Assembly: GCA_050248375.1 (NCBI GenBank)
Contig: JBFWSL010000146.1
Span: 1 to 9,844 of the forward strand
Reading direction: 5' to 3'
DNA length: 9,844 bases
Source: JAYZVT01 sp050248375
Lineage (GTDB): Bacteria; Pseudomonadota; Alphaproteobacteria; Rhizobiales; Methyloligellaceae
Position 1 is the first letter of the stretch. Each line of letters opens with the position of its first letter. A program made the position numbers and the translations under genes. This document shows positions 1 through 7,156 of the stretch, piece by piece. The notes beneath the pieces are model-generated. The model had not been told where the DNA came from. It was given only the letters and a program-made list of their open reading frames with translations, and did no database searches.

Positions 1-2145
1 CTGCGTTCGGCGATCATGGTCGGCATCGCCATTCCCGCCTCCTTCATGATCGGCTTCCTGCTCATCGGCGTGATGGGCACGACGGTGAACATGATGCTCA
101 TGTTCGGCATGGTCCTGACCGTCGGAATGCTGGTGGACAGCGCCATCGTCATCGTCGAATACGCCGACCGGAAGATGTCCGAGGGCATGCCCCGGCGCGA
201 GGCCTATACGCTCGCCGCCCAGCGCATGTTCTGGCCCATCACCTCCTCCACCGCGACCACGCTGGCGGCTTTCCTGCCGCTGCTGCTGTGGCCCGGCGTG
301 CCTGGCGAGTTCATGAGCTACCTGCCGATCACGGTCATCATCGTGCTCTCGGCGTCGCTGCTGACGGCGATGGTGTTCCTGCCGGTGCTCGGCGGACTGT
401 TCGGCAAGAGCGAGGCGCAGGCGGAGGAGGCCGAGCTGGCGCGCAAGCTGGCGGGATCCAGCCAGGTCGACTATGCGAGCATTCCCGGCCTCGCCGGTGT
501 CTATGTGCGGATGCTGGAGAGGCTGATCCGGCACCCCGCCAAGGTCCTGGCGGCCTCCCTGCTGCTCATGGCGGGTGTGTTCGTCGCCTTCGGCAAGTTC
601 AGCAACGGCGTGGAGTTCTTCGTGGATACCGAGCCGGAGCAGGCGGTGGCTCTGGTTTCCGCCCGGGGCAACCTCTCCGCGGAGGAAGAGCTTGCGCTGG
701 TGCGGGAAGTCGAGGAGCAGATCCTCGCCGTCAAGGGGGTGAAGGCCGTGTTCACGGACACGGGCTCGCCGCAGGGGGGGCCCGCGGTCGGCCGCGGAGC
801 CGGGATCGATACGCCGGTGGACCAGATAGGCATGATCACCATCGAGCTCGACGACTACGAGAAACGCCGCAAGGGCAAGGTGATCCTGCAGGAGATGCGG
901 GACCGCATGGAAGGCCTCGCCGGCATCAACGTGGAAGTGCGCAAACGCGACGACGGGCCGGCCACGGGCAAGGACATCCGCCTGGAGGTCAGCGGCATCG
1001 ACCGGACGCAGGTCGAGGCGGCGACGGCGCGGGTCCGCGAGTTCCTGGACACCAGGATAGACGGCCTGCGCGACATCGAGGATACGCGTCCCCTGCCCGG
1101 CATCGAATGGATCGTCCGGGTCGACCGCAAGGAAGCGGGCCGCTTCGGGACCGATATCGCCTCGGTGGGCGGCATGATCCAGATGGTCACCAACGGCATA
1201 CTGATCGGCAAGTACCGGCCGGACGACTCAGAGGACGAGGTGGACATCCGCCTGCGCCTGCCCCAGGACGACCGCACCATCAACCAGCTCGACGCGCTGC
1301 GGGTGCAGACGCCGAACGGCATGGTCCCGATCTCGAACTTCGTCACCCGGCAGGCGGTGCCGCGGGTCGATTCCATCACCCGCAGCAACGGGCGTCACAG
1401 CATGATGGTGAAGGCGAACACCGTTGACGGGGTGCTGGCGGACAACAAGGTGCGCGAGCTCAACGAGTGGCTGAGGACGCAGGACTGGCCTTCGGGCGTC
1501 TCGTTCCGCTTCCGCGGCGCCGACGAGGAGCAGAAGGAGTCCGGCGCGTTCCTCGGCAAGGCCATGCTGGCGGCGCTGTTCATCATGTTCATCATCCTGG
1601 TGACGCAGTTCAACAGCTTCTACCAGTCATTCATCACGCTTTCGTCCATCGTCCTGTCGCTGGTCGGCGTGCTGATCGGCATGATGGTCACGGGGCAGAC
1701 GTTCTCGATCATCATGACCGGCACGGGCGTGGTGGCGCTGGCCGGCATCGTCGTGAACAATTCCATCGTGCTGATCGACACCTATAACCGGCTGCGCGGC
1801 AGCGGGGTCGATCCCATCGACGCGACGCTGCGCTGTTGCGCCCAGCGGCTGAGGCCGGTGCTGCTTACCACCATCACCACCATCTTCGGCCTGCTGCCCA
1901 TGGCCATGCAGATCAACGTGGATTTCTTCAACCGGGTCATCCAGGTGGGGTCGATCACGTCCATTTGGTGGGTCCAGCTTTCCACCGCGATCATCTTCGG
2001 GCTGGGTTTCGCCACGTTGCTGACGCTGATCCTTACGCCGGTGCTGCTGGCGATGCCGGAGGTCTACCGGCGGGCCTGGGCGGCGCGGCGCGGCCGCGGG
2101 CATGGAGACGCCGGAACGCAGCCCATGGCGGAAGCGGCGGAGTAA
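1..2145 (+). CDS. RND-family efflux pump inner-membrane subunit, partial (5' end outside window)
   Basis: Proton-driven inner-membrane transporter of the HAE1/AcrB-like RND superfamily, which normally exports hydrophobic or amphiphilic compounds with a periplasmic adaptor and an outer-membrane channel. The frame is open from base 1, so the visible 714 residues are the C-terminal two thirds. In order I see: hydrophobic segments equivalent to TM3-TM6, including the TM4 motif GMLVDSAIVIVEYADR (about residues 46-61 of the fragment); TM7 near PAKVLAASLLLMAGVFVAF; a soluble periplasmic porter/docking region of about 320 residues; then TM8-TM12 from about residue 525, with GIVVNNSIVLIDTYNRLR as the TM10 motif. 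In TM4 only one Asp of the AcrB Asp pair is kept (VDS instead of VDD), and TM10 has Asn-Asn where AcrB has the relay Lys; both patterns occur in other RND branches. The substrate cannot be read from sequence. The adaptor gene is presumably upstream, outside the window. The tail is short, polar and Arg/Ala-rich. Confidence 0.93.
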   Translation: MRSAIMVGIAIPASFMIGFLLIGVMGTTVNMMLMFGMVLTVGMLVDSAIVIVEYADRKMSEGMPRREAYTLAAQRMFWPITSSTATTLAAFLPLLLWPGVPGEFMSYLPITVIIVLSASLLTAMVFLPVLGGLFGKSEAQAEEAELARKLAGSSQVDYASIPGLAGVYVRMLERLIRHPAKVLAASLLLMAGVFVAFGKFSNGVEFFVDTEPEQAVALVSARGNLSAEEELALVREVEEQILAVKGVKAVFTDTGSPQGGPAVGRGAGIDTPVDQIGMITIELDDYEKRRKGKVILQEMRDRMEGLAGINVEVRKRDDGPATGKDIRLEVSGIDRTQVEAATARVREFLDTRIDGLRDIEDTRPLPGIEWIVRVDRKEAGRFGTDIASVGGMIQMVTNGILIGKYRPDDSEDEVDIRLRLPQDDRTINQLDALRVQTPNGMVPISNFVTRQAVPRVDSITRSNGRHSMMVKANTVDGVLADNKVRELNEWLRTQDWPSGVSFRFRGADEEQKESGAFLGKAMLAALFIMFIILVTQFNSFYQSFITLSSIVLSLVGVLIGMMVTGQTFSIIMTGTGVVALAGIVVNNSIVLIDTYNRLRGSGVDPIDATLRCCAQRLRPVLLTTITTIFGLLPMAMQINVDFFNRVIQVGSITSIWWVQLSTAIIFGLGFATLLTLILTPVLLAMPEVYRRAWAARRGRGHGDAGTQPMAEAAE

Positions 2146-2195
2146 CGGTCCGGCGCCTTCCCCTGGGGTGGATGATGCGCCAGATCAATAGCCTG

Positions 2196-2242
2196 AGCAT
2201 GATCCTGTCGGAAAAGTGGTATCCGCTTTTCCGGATCCTGCT
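2196..2242. repeat. Imperfect inverted repeat between convergent genes; possible bidirectional terminator
   Basis: Two nested arm pairs form one long hairpin. The inner arms are GGAAAAGTGG (2210-2219) and CCGCTTTTCC (2223-2232), with one wobble and a 3-base loop TAT. The outer arms are AGCATGATCC (2196-2205) and GGATCCTGCT (2233-2242), with one mismatch. A 4-base bulge (2206-2209) sits on the left side only. The right arm ends one base before the stop codon of the PLP enzyme gene. From memory it resembles the dispersed 'GAGCATGATCC...GGAAAAGTGG...CTTTTCC...' palindromes scattered through many alphaproteobacterial genomes. It fills the gap between two converging genes, so it may help end transcription both ways, but there is no T tract on either side. 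Confidence 0.6.
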
Positions 2243-3301
2243 CTATGCGGACCGCTCCCGGGGATGCGCGCAGGCGGTGGTGATTTCCTTCTCGTAGGCG
2301 AATATGCCGGGCGTGCCGCCGGTGTGGACGAAGACGAGGATGCCGTCGTCCCGCTCGGCAACGGCCCTGTCCAGAAAGCCGGCGAAGGCCTTGGCGGTAT
2401 ATACCGGGTCCAGCATCAGCGCCTCGGTTTCCGCGCCGATACGCATGGCCTCGAAAACCCGCTCGCTCATGCGGCCGTAGCCGGGCGCGAGGTGGCTGTC
2501 GTCGACCACGACGTCTTCCTCCGCAACCGGGCAGTCCATGGACAGCATGCCCGCGATCTGGCGCACCCGCCCGGCGATCCGCGGCCCCTGCTGGGCGGCC
2601 TCCCGGCGCACGCAAACGCCCGTTACCCGCGCCTTCGAGCCGCAGGCGCGCAGGCCGTAAAGCAGGCCCGAATGGGTATGGCCGCTGCCCGAAGCCACCA
2701 CGGCCTCGCCAAGGGCAAGACCTGCGGCCTCGACCTGCGACAGCAGCTCGCGGCCCCCATCCACATAGCCAAGCGCCCCCAGAGGCGCATGGCCCGGCGC
2801 CAGCGGTATCACGTAAGGCCTGCGGCCGGAAGCCCTCAGTTCGTCAGCGATCTCGCGGATGCGGCGGTCGGCTCCCTCCTCGTCCTCGCCCTCGGGGTAG
2901 CTGTACAGGGTGGCGCCGAGCAGGCGGTCCACGAGCACGTTGCCGGAATTACGGTAGGAGGGATCGTTCTTGGGCACCCGCTCCTCGAGCTGGACGTGGC
3001 AGTCCATGCCGCACTTGCGGGCCGCTGCCGCGGCAAGGCGGACGAAATTGGACTGCACCGCCCCGGTTATCAGCACCGTGTCCGCGCCCTGGCTGACGGC
3101 CTCGCCAAGATAGAACTCCAATTGGCGCACCTTGTTGCCGCCGAAAGCGAGGCCGGTCATATCGTCCCGCTTCACGTAGAGCCCGGTGCGGCCAAGCTCG
3201 GCTTCCAGATTGGCCATGGGCTCAAGAGGGGTAGCCGCTGTCAGCAGGGAGGCCCGGGGCAGGACATCCAGGGTCCCGATGGTGTTCGTGCGCTGGTCCA
3301 T
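2243..3301 (-). CDS. PLP-dependent D-cysteine desulfhydrase / ACC deaminase family enzyme
   Basis: Fold-type II PLP enzyme, 352 residues, in the family holding D-cysteine desulfhydrase, L-cysteate sulfo-lyase and 1-aminocyclopropane-1-carboxylate deaminase. Cytoplasmic; no signal peptide or membrane segment. Visible motifs: YVKRDD (42-47), FGGNKVRQ (53-60) with K57 as the expected Schiff-base lysine, QSNF (83-86) for substrate carboxylate binding, SGSGHTHSG (204-212), a Gly-Tyr-Gly stretch near 274-276, and the cofactor-phosphate loop HTGGTPG (326-332). HTGGTPG fits the desulfhydrase/sulfo-lyase branch better than true ACC deaminase. QSNF-VRL departs from the usual QSNH-(V/A/T)RQ, so the exact substrate is uncertain. 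Start: ATG at 3301 with a weak GGA about 8 bases upstream. It is the last gene of the minus-strand unit, 22 bp after pssA, so it is probably cotranscribed with phospholipid genes; why is unclear. Confidence 0.85.
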   Translation of the reverse strand: MDQRTNTIGTLDVLPRASLLTAATPLEPMANLEAELGRTGLYVKRDDMTGLAFGGNKVRQLEFYLGEAVSQGADTVLITGAVQSNFVRLAAAAARKCGMDCHVQLEERVPKNDPSYRNSGNVLVDRLLGATLYSYPEGEDEEGADRRIREIADELRASGRRPYVIPLAPGHAPLGALGYVDGGRELLSQVEAAGLALGEAVVASGSGHTHSGLLYGLRACGSKARVTGVCVRREAAQQGPRIAGRVRQIAGMLSMDCPVAEEDVVVDDSHLAPGYGRMSERVFEAMRIGAETEALMLDPVYTAKAFAGFLDRAVAERDDGILVFVHTGGTPGIFAYEKEITTACAHPRERSA

Positions 3302-3323
3302 GGAGTGTTCCGGTGATGATGTG

Positions 3324-4226
3324 TCAGGCCGGCTTCGCGCCGGGCGGTTCGGTATCCTTATGCTCGCCAGCCCCGGCCGATGGCTTGCCGGCGCCGTTAC
3401 CGGCGCGGGCCGCGGCTTCGTGCTTCGCCTCCTGGCGGCGGTAGCTCAGGTAACTGAGCGGGATCACCGCCAGATAGGTCAGCGAACCGAAGGTCAGGGT
3501 GTAGTCCGGGTAGGTGAGCAGCAGGGCGATGAACATCATCGCCAGCACGAAAAGCGGCAGCACATACTCCCGCGCCACGCGCTGGCCCAGCATCTTTCCG
3601 GACCAGGTGGGCACCCGGCTGACCATGAGAAAGGCTATGGAGAGCGTGTAGAGAATGACCAGGATCGGCAGTTCCGAGAATAGCGCGACGCCGAGATTCT
3701 CGGCGTAAAGCGGCAACAGCACGAGCAGCGCGCCAGCAGGCGCCGGAATGCCGACGAAGAACCCGGCCTTCCAGGCCGGCTGGCTGTCGGCATCCGCCAG
3801 GGCGGCGTTGAACCGGGCCAGGCGCAGGGCCGCGCAGATGGCGAAGACCAGCACCACGATCCAGCCGAAACTTTTCAGGCCGCCAAGCGCCCAGGTGAAG
3901 ATGACGATGGCGGGGGCAACGCCGAAATTGACGAAATCGGCGAGGGAATCCAGCTCCGCCCCGAAGCGGGACGTGGCTTTGAGCAGCCGCGCCACGCGGC
4001 CGTCGATACCGTCCAGAAAGGCGGCCAGCACCAACGCCGCGATGGCCACGTCATAGCGATGCTCGATTGCCATGCGGATGGCAGTCAGCCCCGCGCAGAG
4101 GCCCATGAGAGTGAACAGGCTGGGCACGAGCGCCCGGATCGGGATGGTCGAGCGCGTGAACAGCAGCGGACGGCGCTTGCGGTCGTCCCTGTCCGGATCG
4201 AAAGGCGGAAACACCTGCGTCATCAC
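3324..4226 (-). CDS. pssA: CDP-diacylglycerol--serine O-phosphatidyltransferase
   Basis: Makes phosphatidylserine from CDP-diacylglycerol and L-serine at the inner membrane, the committed step to phosphatidylethanolamine; its product is decarboxylated by the Psd encoded just upstream in the same unit. The CDP-alcohol phosphotransferase signature DGxxARx8Gx3Dx3D is complete: D75-G76, A79-R80, G89, D93, D97. Several hydrophobic segments fill about residues 33-255, as expected for this multi-pass family, and the length (300) is typical of the alphaproteobacterial form. The C-terminal 35 or so residues are polar and Ala/Gly/Lys-rich with no visible function. The start may be GTG at 4226 or the adjacent ATG at 4223; an AGG lies 6 or 9 bases upstream respectively, so I cannot choose firmly. 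It lies 45 bp after psd and 22 bp before the PLP enzyme gene. Confidence 0.95.
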   Translation of the reverse strand: MMTQVFPPFDPDRDDRKRRPLLFTRSTIPIRALVPSLFTLMGLCAGLTAIRMAIEHRYDVAIAALVLAAFLDGIDGRVARLLKATSRFGAELDSLADFVNFGVAPAIVIFTWALGGLKSFGWIVVLVFAICAALRLARFNAALADADSQPAWKAGFFVGIPAPAGALLVLLPLYAENLGVALFSELPILVILYTLSIAFLMVSRVPTWSGKMLGQRVAREYVLPLFVLAMMFIALLLTYPDYTLTFGSLTYLAVIPLSYLSYRRQEAKHEAAARAGNGAGKPSAGAGEHKDTEPPGAKPA

Positions 4227-4271
4227 CCAATACCTGGACCCAACATCCGGGACTTCGCACCGGACCCGCCC

Positions 4272-4991
4272 TCAGGCCGTCCGTGCCAGCCTTACACCTT
4301 CGCCCGACGCCAGGTCGGCCAGGACCGTCTCCCCGGCCACGGCGCGCTGGCCGACCGAGACCAGAGGCACCTTTCCCGGAGGCAGGTAGATGTCGGCCCG
4401 GCTGCCGAAACGGATCAATCCTATGCGTTCTCCGGCCTCCACGGTAGCGCCCTTGGCGGTAAAGGTAAGTATGCGGCGGGCGACCAGCCCGGCAATGAGC
4501 ACGCAGCCTATGCGCGCGCCGTCACGGGTCTCGAACGTCAGGGCCTGGCGTTCGTTGTCCTCGCTGGCCTTGTCCAGGGCCGCGTTGAGGAACAGGCCCG
4601 GCACGTATTCCGCCTCCGCCACGCGGCCGGCGACCGGCGACCGGGCGATGTGGACGTCGAACACCGACAGGAAAATGGAAATGCGCGTGCGCACGGCCTT
4701 GTCGAGGCCAAGCTCGGCGGGAGGGGTCACCTCCTCGATAGCCGTGACCTTTCCATCGGCGGGCGCGATGACCAGCCCGTCGCGGACAGGGGTCGTGCGC
4801 TCGGGATCGCGAAAGAAGTAGGCGCACCAGCCGGTGGCGATGAAGCCGAGCCAGCCGAGCGGCTGCGCGATCCAGAACAGCAGCAGCGACGCCAGGGCGA
4901 ACGCCGCGACGAACTTGTGCCCATCAGGGTGGATCGGCGCGATTGACGCCCTGATGGTGTCGAGAAGGGATTCCGAGGTCTTGTCCGTCAA
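4272..4991 (-). CDS. psd: Phosphatidylserine decarboxylase proenzyme (short, archaeal-type form)
   Basis: Decarboxylates phosphatidylserine to phosphatidylethanolamine. It is made as a proenzyme that cleaves itself at a Gly-Ser bond, turning the Ser into the pyruvoyl cofactor of the small alpha subunit. Here the cleavage site is FGSRADIYLPPG, with G196-S197; the beta subunit would be residues 1-196 and the alpha subunit 197-239. Other family marks: a hydrophobic membrane-associating stretch (about 27-58), FFRDPER (59-65), APADGKV (76-82) with D79, and FDVHIARSP (111-119) with H114. The 239-residue length is normal for the short form. The start codon is TTG; no ATG is available in the N-terminal region, and a GGAG sits 7 bases upstream of the TTG. 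It lies 39 bp downstream of the ABC exporter gene and 45 bp upstream of pssA, its metabolic partner. Confidence 0.95.
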   Translation of the reverse strand: MTDKTSESLLDTIRASIAPIHPDGHKFVAAFALASLLLFWIAQPLGWLGFIATGWCAYFFRDPERTTPVRDGLVIAPADGKVTAIEEVTPPAELGLDKAVRTRISIFLSVFDVHIARSPVAGRVAEAEYVPGLFLNAALDKASEDNERQALTFETRDGARIGCVLIAGLVARRILTFTAKGATVEAGERIGLIRFGSRADIYLPPGKVPLVSVGQRAVAGETVLADLASGEGVRLARTA

Positions 4992-4998
4992 ACCTGAA

Positions 4999-5002
4999 CT
5001 CC
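4999..5002 (-). promoter_or_regulatory. Ribosome binding site GGAG supporting the psd TTG start
   Basis: On the minus strand GGAG is followed by 7 bases and then TTG (4991-4989). With no in-frame ATG nearby, this spacing makes TTG the best start for psd. Confidence 0.7.
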
Positions 5003-5030
5003 GTGTGTGTTCCTGCGCGGGACGCCTATC

Positions 5031-7004
5031 CTATTTGACCGTCTCGGGATAGGTATCGGGAAACGGTTTCGGCTCGGTAATCTTTTCGTTGGTGACGGGC
5101 GGCGGCGGCGGCTTGTCGGGCCGAACGTCGCCTGCGTCGATGGCCGTGGCAAGGGTCTCGCGGGCGCGGTCGGCCTGGCGCTGGCGCTCCCACAGGCCGG
5201 CATAGAGCCCTCCCCTGGCCAGAAGCTGGGCGTGAGTGCCTTCCTCCACCAGCCGACCCTTCTCCAGCACGATGATGTTGTCGGCATGGACGACGGTGGA
5301 CAGGCGGTGGGCGATGACCAGCGTGGTACGGTTCTTCGCCACTCCTTCCAGCGCGGTCTGTATTTCCTTCTCGGTGTAGCTGTCGAGGGCGGAGGTCGCC
5401 TCGTCGAGGACCAGGATCGGCGGGCTCTTGAGGATGGTGCGGGCGATGGCCACGCGCTGCTTCTCGCCGCCCGAGAGCTTCAGCCCGCGCTCGCCCACCA
5501 TGGTTCTGTAGCCCTCGGGCAGATCGGTGATGAATTCGTGTATCTGGGCAAGCCGCGCCGCTTCCTCAATCTCGGCCCGGGTGGCGCCGGTGCGGCCGTA
5601 ACGGATGTTGTAGGAAATGGTGTCGTTGAACAGCACCGTGTCCTGGGGCACGACGCCGATGGCATGGCGCAGGGACGCCTGGGTCACGCCGCGGATGTCC
5701 TGGCCGTCGATGGTCACCCGGCCCGAGCCGATCTCGTAGAAGCGGAACAGGATACGGGAGATGGTGGACTTGCCCGCCCCGGAAGGTCCGACGATGGCGA
5801 CCATCTTGCCGGCGGGAACGGTGAAGCTCACGTCATGCAGGATCTGCCGGTCCGGCTCGTAGCTGAAGCAGACGTTCTCGAAGCGGATGGTCCCTTCCCT
5901 CACCCGCAGCGGCTTCGCATCCGGCGCATCGCGGATTTCCGCCGGCTCTTCCAGCAGGCCGAACATGGCCTCCAGGTCCACGAGGCCCTGCTTGATCTCG
6001 CGATAGACCATGCCCATGAAGTTCAGCGGGATATAGAGCTGGATCATGATGGCGTTGACCATGACGAAATCGCCCACGGTGAGAGTGCCCGAGGCAATTC
6101 CGTTCGCCGCCAGCAACATGCAGAGCGTCATGCCGATGGTGAAGATGAAAGCCTGGCCGGAGTTGAGAAGGCCAAGGGAATAATACGCCTTCACGGCCGC
6201 GCGCTCATAGCGCGCCATGGACTGGTCGAAACGCCGGGCCTCGTGCCCCTCGTTGCCGAAGTATTTCACCGTCTCGTAGTTGAGCAGGCTGTCGATGGCC
6301 TTGGTGTTGGCCTCGGTGTCGGAATCGTTCATCTCCCGGCGGATGCCGATGCGCCATTCGCTGGCGAAGAAGGTAAAGGTCACGTAGAGGAGCACGGTGA
6401 GGAGGACGACCACCACCATCTGCCAGCCGAAATACCAGCCGAGCAGGCCCGAGACGAGCACCAGCTCGATTACCGTGGGTATCGAGTTGATGATGGCCAT
6501 GCGGACGATCAGCTCGACGCCCCTGGTGCCGCGCTCGATGACGCGGCTGAGGCCGCCGGTGCGGCGCTCGAGATGGAAGCGGAGGGAAAGCCGGTGCAGG
6601 TGCTCGAAGGTGCGGTTGGCGAGCACACGCATGGCGTGCTGGCCGACCTCGGTGAACAGCACGTCGCGAATCTGGGCGGTGACCACCATCAAAATCCGCC
6701 CCACGCCATAGGCGATGATCATGAAGGCCGGAACCGCGATCAGGGTGGCGAGGCCGAGATCCGGCGCGCCGCCCGCAGGGGGCTGGCCGGTCAACCCGTC
6801 GACGGCGGCCTTGTAGGCGAAGGGCACGGCCACGGTGACGAGCTTGGAGGCGACCAGCGCCACCATGGCCAGAACCACCCGCAGCCGCAGGTCCGGCCGG
6901 CCTTGTGGCCAGACGAATGGCAACAGGCTGACGAGGGCCGCACCATGGCCCCTGGAACGCAGGAAACCGGCAGGTTCGGATGAGAATTTCTTACTGCGAA
7001 TCAA
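5031..7004 (-). CDS. Atm1-type ABC exporter (fused permease and ATPase), glutathione-conjugate transporter class
   Basis: Inner-membrane half-transporter, 657 residues, working as a homodimer. The class (mitochondrial Atm1/ABCB7, Novosphingobium Atm1) exports glutathione derivatives and metal-thiol adducts. Permease domain about 25-350, with six hydrophobic spans. ATPase domain: A-loop Y382, Walker A GPSGAGKST (406-414), Q-loop Q454, signature LSGGEKQR (510-517), Walker B ILVLDE (530-535), H-loop H566. Residues I recall as lining the glutathione site of Novosphingobium Atm1 all appear with a constant +12 offset: Y207, R218, R222, N281, Q284, M332, R335. The block NYETVKYF (242-249) is also Atm1-typical. 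The C-terminal tail (about 626-657) is Pro-rich with five consecutive prolines. The start is uncertain: TTG at 7004 directly follows an in-frame TGA and has only a weak upstream GGA. First gene of the four-gene minus-strand unit. Confidence 0.93.
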   Translation of the reverse strand: MIRSKKFSSEPAGFLRSRGHGAALVSLLPFVWPQGRPDLRLRVVLAMVALVASKLVTVAVPFAYKAAVDGLTGQPPAGGAPDLGLATLIAVPAFMIIAYGVGRILMVVTAQIRDVLFTEVGQHAMRVLANRTFEHLHRLSLRFHLERRTGGLSRVIERGTRGVELIVRMAIINSIPTVIELVLVSGLLGWYFGWQMVVVVLLTVLLYVTFTFFASEWRIGIRREMNDSDTEANTKAIDSLLNYETVKYFGNEGHEARRFDQSMARYERAAVKAYYSLGLLNSGQAFIFTIGMTLCMLLAANGIASGTLTVGDFVMVNAIMIQLYIPLNFMGMVYREIKQGLVDLEAMFGLLEEPAEIRDAPDAKPLRVREGTIRFENVCFSYEPDRQILHDVSFTVPAGKMVAIVGPSGAGKSTISRILFRFYEIGSGRVTIDGQDIRGVTQASLRHAIGVVPQDTVLFNDTISYNIRYGRTGATRAEIEEAARLAQIHEFITDLPEGYRTMVGERGLKLSGGEKQRVAIARTILKSPPILVLDEATSALDSYTEKEIQTALEGVAKNRTTLVIAHRLSTVVHADNIIVLEKGRLVEEGTHAQLLARGGLYAGLWERQRQADRARETLATAIDAGDVRPDKPPPPPVTNEKITEPKPFPDTYPETVK

Positions 7005-7061
7005 TCAGGTATCCGGTCTGGTGCGGAAAATGATTCAGGGGCGTCACCAGGCCACGCCCGA

Positions 7062-7098
7062 ACCGTTACACATAGAGACCGAGGCCCCTGCCCGCAAG
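7062..7098 (-). promoter_or_regulatory. Candidate promoter for the Atm1-psd-pssA-PLP enzyme unit
   Basis: Minus-strand CTTGCG (7098-7093), a 17-base spacer, then CTATGT (7075-7070). This is close to the alphaproteobacterial housekeeping pattern CTTGAC-N17-CTATAT. Transcription would begin near 7062, leaving about a 58-base leader before the TTG at 7004. Found by eye. Confidence 0.4.
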
Positions 7099-7121
7099 CG
7101 CCGCACATGCAGCGCTCGCAT

Positions 7122-7149
7122 CTTGACGCCGTGGGTGCGCTCTATAGAG
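7122..7149 (+). promoter_or_regulatory. Candidate promoter for the LOG-family gene, with palindromic -10 region
   Basis: Plus-strand CTTGAC (7122-7127) and CTATAG (7142-7147) match the alphaproteobacterial -35 and -10 elements, but the spacer is only 14 bases instead of about 17. The -10 sits inside the perfect palindrome CTCTATAGAG (7140-7149). Since the ATG is at 7157, a start about 7 bases past the -10 would give a leaderless or nearly leaderless transcript. Confidence 0.35.
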
Positions 7150-7156
7150 ATGCCCC

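Noticed and set aside
774..780. Run of seven G in the RND gene as a phase-variation tract or frameshift
   Set aside because: The reading frame is intact across it and a tract of seven G in GC-rich coding DNA is unremarkable. No second allele or out-of-frame switch is visible.
2216..3316. 366-codon plus-strand open frame opposite the PLP enzyme
   Set aside because: The minus strand shows a complete PLP enzyme. The plus-strand product has no recognisable motif.
5007..6983. 658-codon plus-strand open frame opposite the ABC exporter
   Set aside because: The minus-strand frame carries every ABC motif. The plus-strand frame is a GC-driven antisense shadow with no family signature.
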